Origin: Candidatus Levyibacteriota bacterium
Lineage (GTDB): Bacteria; Patescibacteriota; Microgenomatia; Levybacterales; UBA12049
Direction: 5' to 3'
Assembly: GCA_016182225.1 (NCBI GenBank)
Contig: JACOXV010000046.1
Location: 1-12,343 of the forward strand
Length of the DNA stretch: 12,343 nucleotides
The translations under genes were made by a program, and so were the position numbers. Positions within the stretch are counted from its first letter, which is position 1; each line of letters begins with the position of its first letter. The notes under the pieces are model-generated. The model saw nothing but the letters and a program-made list of their open reading frames with translations, made no database searches and was not told the DNA's origin. Positions 7,398 to 12,343 of this stretch are shown here, in pieces.

Positions 7398-7850
7398 TTA
7401 TTTTCGTTTTATATAAAACTTTTTCTTAATATAGTTTTCTATGACTTCAAAGCTTGGGAAATAGCGGGGGTATGGAAGTTTTTTAAGACCAAACCACTCC
7501 CATTCTATTATCTCATCCGGTTCCATCACTTGGGCCTTCCCTTTCCAAGAGCGAGCAACTAGACCTACAGTTACGAAATGTGCATATTCATTTTTACAGT
7601 TGTGGACTGATATAACTTGCGGATTTTTTATGGTAATTCCTGTCTCTTCTTTTACTTCTCGGATAGCTCCTTCTTCAAAAGTCTCTCCATAGTCTAACTT
7701 TCCTCCGGGAAGACACCATTCGCCGGAACTTCGAAATGCAGAATCTGCCTTGTCTGGGTCCGGATGGCGCTTTCCGAGTAGAATTTTTCCTCTTTTTATA
7801 AGAATTACACCAAATCCAGAGCCCACTCTTTTCTTTTCTTCTTTTTTCAT
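7398..7850 (-). CDS. Nudix hydrolase, NUDT15/MutT-like
   Basis: 150 aa. A complete Nudix box GX5EX7REUXEEXGU runs from G50 to I72, with the metal-binding REVKEE at 64-69. Preceding it is SSGEWCLPGGKLDYGE, and after it EWEWFGLKKLP, an arrangement seen in NUDT15-type and MutT-type nucleotide hydrolases. The likely role is cleaving (d)NTPs or damaged nucleotides to monophosphates; exact substrate is unknown. ATG 7848-7850 is the first start after the promoter; the upstream frame is open but has no start codon. The predicted leader is about 27 nt without a Shine-Dalgarno site. The C-terminus is Lys-rich. It is convergent with the rRNA methyltransferase, 23 bp apart, with no clear terminator between. 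Confidence 0.9.
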   Translation of the reverse strand: MKKEEKKRVGSGFGVILIKRGKILLGKRHPDPDKADSAFRSSGEWCLPGGKLDYGETFEEGAIREVKEETGITIKNPQVISVHNCKNEYAHFVTVGLVARSWKGKAQVMEPDEIIEWEWFGLKKLPYPRYFPSFEVIENYIKKKFYIKRK

Positions 7851-7883
7851 AATGGAGAACTTTATGCTTGACGATTCAGGAGA

Positions 7884-7892
7884 ATTATATCA
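7884..7892 (-). promoter_or_regulatory. Extended -10 promoter of the Nudix gene
   Basis: TGATATAAT on the minus strand is a perfect extended -10. A weak -35 (TTCATA, 7908-7913) lies 18 bp upstream, over the end of the DEAD-box gene. Predicted transcription start is near 7877. Confidence 0.6.
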
Positions 7893-7901
7893 AATAATTT
7901 A

Positions 7902-9080
7902 TTATTCTATGAAGGTTAAGGCGATACCTTTTTTATTTGCTCTTCCAGTTCTTCCAATTCTATGTACGTAATCATCGAAGGATGCGGGCATATCAAAATT
8001 GATTACGTGGCTAACATCCGGAATATCCAGTCCCCTTGATGCCACATCCGTAGCGATTAGAACGGAGATTTGATTGTTTTTAAATTGTTCCAAAGCCCTT
8101 TGTCTTTGCCCCTGGCTTTTATTGCCGTGTATAACAGCCGCCCTAATGCCTCGTCTTACTAACTCGTTTGTAAGTTTTTGCATACCCCACTTTGTTCTCC
8201 CAAAGACCAACACTTTTTCAAATTCTTCAAGGGAAAGAAGATCATGAAGTTTATCTATTTTCTCATGTTTCTGAAGTTTTATAACCTTTTGCTCTATATT
8301 TTCAGCCGTTGACTGCTTCTCAACAGAAACAGTAACGGGGTTTTTAACAAAAGAGTTAATGATTTCTTTTACTTTTCCGGAAATTGTCGCAGAGAAAAAA
8401 AGTGATTGACGATTCTGAGAAAGGAGGGAAATGAAATATTTTATGTCATTAATAAATCCAATATCTACCATTCTATCTGCTTCATCCAAAACTACATTAT
8501 TAAATGCAGATAGAACCAAACTTCTTTCTCCTATTAAATCTTTAATTCTGCCGGGAGTTCCGATAACAAAGTTAACATTTTGTTTTAATTCGTTTTTTTG
8601 TCTTCCTAAGCTCATTCCGCCGATACATAATACTGCTCTTACTGAAAGTCCTCTGGAGAAAGCGCGAAGTTCTTCATAAATTTGTAATGCCAGCTCCCTC
8701 GTTGGCGCAATAATAAGTACTTTCTCTGATCTATTAAGAAAAACTTTATTTATTAGAGGAATTAAAAAAGCAGCGGTTTTCCCCGTACCAGTATTCGCAA
8801 TTCCTATAACGTCTCTTCCCGAAAGAATATGATCAATTACTTGATCCTGAATTGGAGTAGGCGCAGTGTAATTTTTCGCTGCAATATTATCCTTAAGCTG
8901 TTTTACTATTTCAAAATCCGAAAAGCCATTCCTGGGAGTATATTCTTTCTCGGGCTGGGCTTCCTTTATTTTATTTACTATTTCTACGGATCTAATTGCC
9001 TCCAAGAGTTCCTCATTGGGAAGCTGTTTTGGCGCAAAATTTCTGTTCTGTCTGTATCTGGGAGTAAATTTTTTATACAT
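7902..9080 (-). CDS. DEAD-box ATP-dependent RNA helicase, RhlE-like
   Basis: 392 aa with all core motifs: Q motif (FSDFEIVKQL to PTPIQ, 53-78), motif I ANTGTGKT (95-102), Ia PTREL (126-130), Ib TPGR (175-178), II DEAD (199-202), III SAT (230-232), IV VLVFGRT (290-296), V ATDVASRGLDIP (343-354), VI HRIGRTGR (373-380). The N-terminus is Arg/Gln/Asn-rich and may bind RNA. The protein ends only 12 residues after motif VI (ALTFIE, then TAA TAA), shorter than most relatives, which have a closing helix and often a basic tail. Expected role: RNA unwinding in ribosome assembly or mRNA turnover, perhaps cold-induced. It is transcribed alone from a consensus promoter, with an unusually long leader of about 147 nt. 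ATG 9078-9080 has no Shine-Dalgarno site. Confidence 0.93.
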   Translation of the reverse strand: MYKKFTPRYRQNRNFAPKQLPNEELLEAIRSVEIVNKIKEAQPEKEYTPRNGFSDFEIVKQLKDNIAAKNYTAPTPIQDQVIDHILSGRDVIGIANTGTGKTAAFLIPLINKVFLNRSEKVLIIAPTRELALQIYEELRAFSRGLSVRAVLCIGGMSLGRQKNELKQNVNFVIGTPGRIKDLIGERSLVLSAFNNVVLDEADRMVDIGFINDIKYFISLLSQNRQSLFFSATISGKVKEIINSFVKNPVTVSVEKQSTAENIEQKVIKLQKHEKIDKLHDLLSLEEFEKVLVFGRTKWGMQKLTNELVRRGIRAAVIHGNKSQGQRQRALEQFKNNQISVLIATDVASRGLDIPDVSHVINFDMPASFDDYVHRIGRTGRANKKGIALTFIE

Positions 9081-9189
9081 GATTGTTTGGGATTGAAAAA
9101 ATAAAGCTGCTTAATAAAATGCGGATTAGGGGAAAGATACTGATTTCTAAAAAAATTTCTGTGGTTATTATCTTTAACTAATCGAAAAT

Positions 9190-9219
9190 ATTGAAAGCAG
9201 ATGTATTGTTTCAATCTGC
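9190..9219 (-). promoter_or_regulatory. Leader structure of the DEAD-box mRNA: interleaved stems
   Basis: In the minus-strand transcript the order is GCAGAT, ATTGAAA (overlapping by AT), ATCTGC, TTTCAAT. GCAGAT pairs with ATCTGC (6 bp) and ATTGAAA with TTTCAAT (7 bp). The pairs interleave, so they form either a pseudoknot or two alternative hairpins. The element starts about 8 nt into the predicted leader. Confidence 0.45.
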
Positions 9220-9233
9220 CTTTACTAAACACC

Positions 9234-9262
9234 ATTATACCAGTTCATAATGAAGATGTCAA
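9234..9262 (-). promoter_or_regulatory. Perfect-consensus sigma-70 promoter of the DEAD-box gene
   Basis: On the minus strand, TTGACA (9257-9262), 17 bp, TATAAT (9234-9239), with an extended TGG just before the -10. Every position of both boxes and the spacing are ideal. Transcription should begin near 9227. Confidence 0.85.
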
Positions 9263-9294
9263 TAGGACTATAGGATTAAATAGATGAGCTTCCT

Positions 9295-10281
9295 TTAATA
9301 TTGCCAGTGCTTAGTTGTATATAGAAGTCCAATTCTTCCTATATTAAGAAAGTATTCATTCTCTTTTGTTTGATTGTTTTTTACCTCTTTCTCATAGGTA
9401 GCACAGAGTACATGCATGGCATGAGCCAGTTTTATAAATAAAGGCAGTGTTTTTAATTCAATCTCTTTTAATTTCTGGGATCTTTGGTATTCATTAATGA
9501 TGAAATCAAACATTTTGTTAAAATCTGACAGACTATCCTTGTCAAATAAAAAGTCGCAAAATAAAACAGCTAATTCTTGAATACGCGGATAATAATTTGC
9601 AACAGAATAATCAAGTATGTAAATACTGCCTAAATTATCGCGCATAATATTTGTTTTAATAAGGTCACCGTGAACAAAACAGTAAGGAAGGTCTTGAATT
9701 GATAATGAAGAAAGTTCATCGGCAAGTTTGTCCATGATTATTTTTTCAACATCTTTCAGATATTGTTTCTTTTGGCCATATTCATTTAAAAAATTTATAA
9801 TTGCCCAGCTGTCGTATACAAAGCTAGGTTTTAGATTAATACTATTAATCCTTGCAGCGTTTTCAATAATTAATTCAGCCTCTTCTATGCTGGGTTTTAC
9901 TTCCAATTCAAAAAATGTCTTCCCCTTTATGTGTTGCATTACGCAAAGCCTAATAGGAATTCCATTTATTTCCTTTTTATAAAGAAATTTATCTTTATTA
10001 AACGGGTAAATTTCAGGTTGATCAACTTCTGCATGTCCTGTAGCCAGGATAATATCAATTAATCTTTGACAATCTTTATCCTCTCTTGATTTAGCAAAAA
10101 TCTTAACAAAATACCTATGACTATCTGTTTCAATAATTAAATTAAGATCCTCATATCCCATAGGGATAATTGAATGTGTGAGGTAATTTCCAATTTTATA
10201 ATCGCTGCAAATTCTTGATAAAAGAGGCCTTAGATCTCCTAAATAACCTATTCTTTGCTGAAAGACTTGATTAATAGACAC
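9295..10281 (-). CDS. Phosphotransferase of the APH/choline kinase/homoserine kinase fold
   Basis: 328 aa, GTG start (10279-10281); TAG lies two codons upstream in frame, so no longer product is possible. Seen: GYEDLNLII glycine-rich-like loop (42-50), candidate ATP-binding lysine in YFVK (K60), catalytic VHGDLIKTN (203-211, with H204-D206-N211) and metal-binding ILDYSVA (222-228, D224). This is the PF01636 pattern, which covers kinases for aminoglycosides, choline, homoserine and other small hydroxylated substrates. The substrate cannot be assigned; nothing here shows antibiotic resistance. It is divergent from the 124-aa orphan gene. The preceding extended -10 points not at the GTG but at an ATG 16 bases upstream that opens an 8-codon ORF. 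Confidence 0.78.
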   Translation of the reverse strand: MSINQVFQQRIGYLGDLRPLLSRICSDYKIGNYLTHSIIPMGYEDLNLIIETDSHRYFVKIFAKSREDKDCQRLIDIILATGHAEVDQPEIYPFNKDKFLYKKEINGIPIRLCVMQHIKGKTFFELEVKPSIEEAELIIENAARINSINLKPSFVYDSWAIINFLNEYGQKKQYLKDVEKIIMDKLADELSSLSIQDLPYCFVHGDLIKTNIMRDNLGSIYILDYSVANYYPRIQELAVLFCDFLFDKDSLSDFNKMFDFIINEYQRSQKLKEIELKTLPLFIKLAHAMHVLCATYEKEVKNNQTKENEYFLNIGRIGLLYTTKHWQY

Positions 10282-10297
10282 AGTCTAATTTTATCAT
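10271..10297 (-). other. Possible 8-codon leaderless upstream ORF overlapping the kinase start
   Basis: ATG at 10297-10295 lies exactly 6 bases after a perfect extended -10 and reads MIKLDCVY then TAA, crossing the kinase GTG start in another frame. It could be a leader peptide, or the sign of a lost or added base near the kinase N-terminus. Too short to be sure. Confidence 0.3.
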
Positions 10298-10303
10298 GTG
10301 GAA

Positions 10304-10312
10304 ATTATAACA
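10304..10312 (-). promoter_or_regulatory. Extended -10 promoter of the kinase gene
   Basis: TGTTATAAT on the minus strand is a perfect extended -10; the region 17 bp upstream has no good -35. Predicted start is near 10297, giving a leader of about 16 nt before the GTG. Confidence 0.6.
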
Positions 10313-10328
10313 CGATATTTTAAGATGA

Positions 10329-10337
10329 TGATATAAT
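10329..10337 (+). promoter_or_regulatory. Extended -10 promoter of the 124-aa orphan gene (predicted leaderless)
   Basis: TGATATAAT is a perfect extended -10. Six bases (CTCCTC) separate it from GTG 10344, so the transcript should begin at the start codon. It lies back to back with the kinase promoter, 16 bp apart. Confidence 0.65.
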
Positions 10338-10343
10338 CTCCTC

Positions 10344-10718
10344 GTGAATAGACCAATTGAGGCAGGGACTGGCGGGGAAGATAAATCCCCGAGACAACCA
10401 GATCCAGAGCTAGTCGAACTTTTAATGAGTGGCAGCTTAATCCCCATTGCTAGGGCGTATGGAAAAGATGAATCATCTCCTGATGTCGACGTTATTGCTG
10501 TTTATGATCCCAGCCCCGAAAATACAGGTTTAATTAGAGAATTGGTAACTGTTTCTATTCCCATGGAAGATCTAAGAACTGCGATAGATGCGATAAGACT
10601 AGAAGAGGTAGTTGATTTTGTACTGAATCGTTTGGATAGGTTATGGAGAGGTGTAATGGCCAGTCCTACTGTCCGACACATGGACGGAGGGACTGATGTA
10701 AACGATCTTCTTAAATAA
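10344..10718 (+). CDS. Hypothetical protein, 124 aa
   Basis: Family not recognised. GTG start, supported by the extended -10 six bases upstream; no Shine-Dalgarno site. The first 20 residues are polar and probably disordered (Gly, Asp, Pro-rich). The middle reads ARAYGKDESSPDVDVIAVYD (38-57), which faintly recalls the G...SDxD strand of small nucleotidyltransferases, but the full metal-binding set is not evident. A helical, acidic region follows (EDLRTAIDAI, LEEVVDFVLNRLDRLW). Soluble, no signal peptide or membrane segment. Standing alone with its own promoter, it is convergent with the next gene, 47 bp apart. Confidence 0.65.
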   Translation: MNRPIEAGTGGEDKSPRQPDPELVELLMSGSLIPIARAYGKDESSPDVDVIAVYDPSPENTGLIRELVTVSIPMEDLRTAIDAIRLEEVVDFVLNRLDRLWRGVMASPTVRHMDGGTDVNDLLK

Positions 10719-10741
10719 TATCTAAATCAGACAAGCCTACT

Positions 10742-10771
10742 CCATTGCTATTATTTTCAATAATGCTATGG
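10742..10771. terminator. Imperfect hairpin between convergent genes, weak bidirectional terminator candidate
   Basis: Outer arms CCAT/ATGG (10742-10745, 10768-10771) and inner arms ATTATT/AATAAT (10750-10755, 10759-10764) with loop TTC and an asymmetric internal bulge. It overlaps the stop of the minus-strand gene (10766-10768). It is AT-rich and lacks a U tract, so termination is doubtful. Confidence 0.25.
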
Positions 10772-11341
10772 GCTTTCTAGGTCTTCTCCATCCCAAAAAT
10801 CAGGTTGTTCGGAAAGAGGATCATAAAATTCAGAAGCTTGCTCCGCAAAATCAGCTAAAAATCTAAGTGCCCATTTTCCAGTTTTGGAAGGTAAATATAA
10901 TCCTCTACTTTCACCAAGAGATGCATACAGCGTCCATTTTCTTAAATTGCCTCTTCCATACGCCCAGGACATAGCTTCAGTTGTTCCAGCTCTAATAAAA
11001 GCAATAGAATCTAAAGCACCGACGACACTAAAAGGACTTTCGGGAATTTTACTCATTGGGCCGCCATAAACATGAAGGCTGACGCTATCATGAATGGCAT
11101 GCTCAGTGCCGCGAGTAGGTGCTTTCAAACGCATTGACGCTACTATACCCTCATCAGCAACCTCACCTACAATAACTCCATCACCTATCATTAATCCATC
11201 TTCTCTCACGTGTTTTTGAAATGCAGAAGCAATAAGTTCGCCATAGGGGAATTGTGCTATTTCTTGGTAAGCTGCTGCAATTTCTTCAGGCGTTGCTTTA
11301 TGAAGTGTGCTGATTAATCTCCATGCTTCTACTGTTCCCAC
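10766..11341 (-). CDS. Hypothetical protein, 191 aa
   Basis: Family not recognised. GTG start (11339-11341), placed exactly at the predicted transcription start of a strong promoter; no Shine-Dalgarno site. The N-terminal 45 residues are helical (TPEEIAAAYQEIAQ). The centre is beta-rich and glycine-rich (GLMIGDGVIVGEVADEGIVA, then SLHVYGG near 88-94). The C-terminus is helical and ends very acidic (FWDGEDLESP). Soluble, no signal peptide or membrane segment; one domain is likely. Transcribed alone from its own promoter. Confidence 0.68.
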   Translation of the reverse strand: MGTVEAWRLISTLHKATPEEIAAAYQEIAQFPYGELIASAFQKHVREDGLMIGDGVIVGEVADEGIVASMRLKAPTRGTEHAIHDSVSLHVYGGPMSKIPESPFSVVGALDSIAFIRAGTTEAMSWAYGRGNLRKWTLYASLGESRGLYLPSKTGKWALRFLADFAEQASEFYDPLSEQPDFWDGEDLESP

Positions 11342-11347
11342 GGCGCA

Positions 11348-11375
11348 ATTATAACAAGGCAGATAAGGATGTCAA
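11348..11375 (-). promoter_or_regulatory. Consensus sigma-70 promoter of the 191-aa gene (predicted leaderless)
   Basis: On the minus strand, TTGACA (11370-11375), 16 bp, TATAAT (11348-11353), with TGT extending the -10. Six bases (TGCGCC) separate the -10 from GTG 11341, so the mRNA should begin with its start codon. Confidence 0.8.
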
Positions 11376-11393
11376 TGATAGGAGGTGAATAAT

Positions 11394-11774
11394 CTATTTC
11401 CTTTTGAAGATAACTAATTTATAACCGTCCGGATCGCGGATGACAAATTCTTTATTTCCCCATGGCCAATCTCGCGGTTCACTAGAGGGTTTTAGTCCTT
11501 TTGAAATAAGATCTTTATAAAATTCATCTACATCGTCAACGCTTAAGTATAAATATAGGCCGGCTCCCTTACTTTCCAGTTTTGCTTCTTTTTTAAACTC
11601 TGGCTTATTTTCTTTATCAGCGGGAATAAAATCTATCCAAAACCAATTTGAATAAACAGCAATATGATCAGAATCTTTCTTTTTAATCTCAAATCCGAGA
11701 GCCTCATAAAATTTGGCAGATTTATTTAGATCTTTAACGTAGCATACTATTCCCGAAACACTTTTAATTTTCAT
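11394..11774 (-). CDS. VOC (glyoxalase/bleomycin-resistance) fold protein
   Basis: 126 aa, the normal length for a two-module VOC protein. Seen: GIVCYVKDLNKSAKFYEALG (8-27) at the N-terminus, SVDDVDEFYKDLISKGL (78-94) opening the second module, and the closing WGNKEFVIRDPDGYKLVIF. The usual metal-ligand Glu near the end (DPDGxxxEL) is replaced by Val, and no His or Gln ligand is evident in strand 1, so a metal-free binding or sequestering role is as likely as catalysis. ATG 11772-11774 is fixed by a strong Shine-Dalgarno site. It has its own promoter and a dyad at the transcription start, so it seems individually regulated. Confidence 0.85.
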   Translation of the reverse strand: MKIKSVSGIVCYVKDLNKSAKFYEALGFEIKKKDSDHIAVYSNWFWIDFIPADKENKPEFKKEAKLESKGAGLYLYLSVDDVDEFYKDLISKGLKPSSEPRDWPWGNKEFVIRDPDGYKLVIFKRK

Positions 11775-11781
11775 ATATTTT

Positions 11782-11786
11782 CTCCT
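11782..11786 (-). promoter_or_regulatory. Shine-Dalgarno site of the VOC gene
   Basis: AGGAG on the minus strand, 7 bases before ATG 11774. It is the strongest ribosome binding site in the window, and this gene also has a true leader of about 43 nt. Confidence 0.8.
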
Positions 11787-11791
11787 TTTTA

Positions 11792-11820
11792 TTTAGATCA
11801 GTTGAGCATATCGATCTAAA
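11792..11820. promoter_or_regulatory. Perfect 8-bp dyad at the VOC transcription start, possible operator
   Basis: TTTAGATC (11792-11799) and GATCTAAA (11813-11820) are exact inverted complements around a 13-bp centre. The predicted start (near 11817) falls inside one arm, so a bound dimer would block transcription. There is no U tract, so it is unlikely to be a terminator. Confidence 0.5.
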
Positions 11821-11823
11821 AAA

Positions 11824-11832
11824 ATTATATCA
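11824..11832 (-). promoter_or_regulatory. Extended -10 promoter of the VOC gene
   Basis: TGATATAAT on the minus strand. Its TGA is at the same time the stop codon of the upstream 130-aa gene (11830-11832). No clear -35 at 17 bp. Confidence 0.6.
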
Positions 11833-12222
11833 TTGTCTAGGTAATGAAGGGACAGGCGATAGCCCAAAGTGACGATATAATTCTTCTGTAAATCCGCCGG
11901 TAACTACCTTTAAGTGGGTAACGTCTTCACCATCTATTGACTGTATTAATCTATCTCCTATCCTAACAACTACTGTCTCAATTGCTCCCCAATAATACCA
12001 ATTACCAAGCCCTTCTTCCTCAGTTTCTCCGGCGGTATGAACCCTTGCGCACCTTACTAAACCTTCTTCTGCAAGTCTTTGTTCTAAAGCCAGTCTTCTT
12101 TGCTCAACTAGTTTTTCATGTTCGGCTCTAAGTCTTTTTCGTGTAGATTGAATCTGAGCAGAATCTTGATCAAATTGAGCAAGTGCTCTCAGAAATTCGT
12201 CTGTTTCTCGTGGCTGCGCCAT
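11830..12222 (-). CDS. Hypothetical coiled-coil protein, 130 aa
   Basis: Family not recognised. Residues about 12-53 are Glu/Arg/Gln/Leu-rich with helix-forming spacing and likely a coiled coil (AQIQSTRKRLRAEHEKLVEQ). The C-terminal half looks like a small beta domain (GNWYYWGAIETVVVRIGDRL, then HLKVVTGGF). Soluble, no signal peptide. ATG 12220-12222 follows a good promoter with a leader of about 6 nt and no Shine-Dalgarno site. The residue mix is richer in Arg, Glu and Ala than most neighbours. The stop is shared with the next gene's extended -10. Confidence 0.68.
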   Translation of the reverse strand: MAQPRETDEFLRALAQFDQDSAQIQSTRKRLRAEHEKLVEQRRLALEQRLAEEGLVRCARVHTAGETEEEGLGNWYYWGAIETVVVRIGDRLIQSIDGEDVTHLKVVTGGFTEELYRHFGLSPVPSLPRQ

Positions 12223-12234
12223 TGCGAGCGCAAT

Positions 12235-12262
12235 AATATAATGCAGAATGATGGCTTGTCAA
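12235..12262 (-). promoter_or_regulatory. Sigma-70 promoter of the 130-aa gene
   Basis: On the minus strand, TTGACA (12257-12262), 16 bp, TATATT (12235-12240). Predicted start is near 12228, 6 nt before the ATG. Confidence 0.7.
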
Positions 12263-12271
12263 CTACTAGGT

Positions 12272-12343
12272 CTATTCGAGTCTCAAATCTTCAGAGTGAG
12301 GCTTAAAGACATGCATATCCGCAACTTCACTTTTGTCAAATGA
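12272..12343 (-). CDS. Possible 3' end of a gene entering from the right edge
   Basis: The minus frame is open from the edge for 23 codons, reading SFDKSEVADMHVFKPHSEDL then RLE, and stops at TAG 12272-12274. The composition is protein-like and the stop lies just before the next gene's promoter. The stretch is too short to assign a family, and chance openness cannot be excluded. Confidence 0.4.
   Translation of the reverse strand, partial: SFDKSEVADMHVFKPHSEDLRLE

Noticed and set aside
8984..9235. 83-codon minus-strand frame through the DEAD-box leader
   Set aside because: Its ATG overlaps the -10 box, upstream of the predicted transcription start, and it overlaps the DEAD-box N-terminus by about 95 bases with no recognisable protein pattern.
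9262..9274. Direct repeat ATAGGA-CT-ATAGGA between the kinase and DEAD-box genes
   Set aside because: Too short and not symmetric; no link to any promoter box beyond proximity.
11380..11387. AGGAGGTG on the plus strand, a perfect Shine-Dalgarno sequence
   Set aside because: No usable open frame follows it; it lies between the 191-aa and VOC genes, both on the other strand. Probably chance.
12265..12290. TTCGA inside GGTCTATTCGAGTCTC, resembling a tRNA T-loop
   Set aside because: The flanking bases do not form the required 5-bp stem and no acceptor or anticodon arm is present.
12118..12306. 62-codon plus-strand frame at the right end
   Set aside because: It lies opposite the coiled-coil gene and its promoter, and has Ser/Cys/Arg-rich shadow composition.
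12318..12339. TTGACA followed after 16 bp by TATGCA on the minus strand at the right edge
   Set aside because: It falls in the apparent coding tail of an incoming gene, has a poor -10, and a better promoter lies at 12235-12262.

Overview
The window looks like a piece of a small, AT-rich bacterial genome, most plausibly a Patescibacteria/CPR member (for example Microgenomates). This is inferred from tightly packed short genes, few Shine-Dalgarno sites, many orphan hypothetical genes and protein families typical of such genomes; no rRNA or other taxonomic marker is present. TGA acts as a stop (for example at 3297-3299 and 11830-11832), so the TGA=Gly code of Gracilibacteria/Absconditabacteria is unlikely.

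Layout. 1-765 (minus): 5' part of an IMP cyclohydrolase-like gene carrying an exact 66-bp tandem duplication. 850-3299 (plus): a FAM173-like lysine methyltransferase, a small Pro-rich gene split by one extra base, and an ABC exporter whose ATG overlaps the small gene's stop. 3300-4238 (minus): a Na+/Ca2+-exchanger-family antiporter that ends on the base next to the ABC stop. 4342-7374 (plus): a DEAH-box helicase gene broken by a frame-changing deletion, followed 2 bp later by a KsgA/Dim1-family rRNA dimethyltransferase. 7398-10281 (minus): a Nudix hydrolase, a DEAD-box RNA helicase with a long structured leader, and an APH-fold kinase. 10344-12343: orphan genes (10344 plus; 10766 and 11830 minus), a VOC-fold protein, and the possible tail of one more gene at the right edge.

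Themes. RNA-related functions recur: two RNA helicases and an rRNA methyltransferase, with helicase and methyltransferase in one apparent operon. Most other genes seem to be transcribed singly from their own promoters. The most striking feature is regulatory. Near-consensus sigma-70 promoters, often with an extended -10 (TGnTATAnT), sit so that the start codon begins 6-7 bases after the -10 box. This predicts leaderless mRNAs for at least four start codons and one tiny upstream ORF. Genes with a longer leader or a Shine-Dalgarno site (VOC gene, DEAH helicase) are the exception.

Three disruptions (66-bp duplication, +1 base in a C run, frame-changing deletion in the helicase) lie within 5 kb. 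They could be true mutations or errors in a metagenome assembly; read mapping would decide. No tRNA, rRNA, CRISPR array, insertion sequence or convincing intrinsic terminator was seen. Apart from the split small gene at 1347-1521 there is no gene-free stretch over 300 bases.
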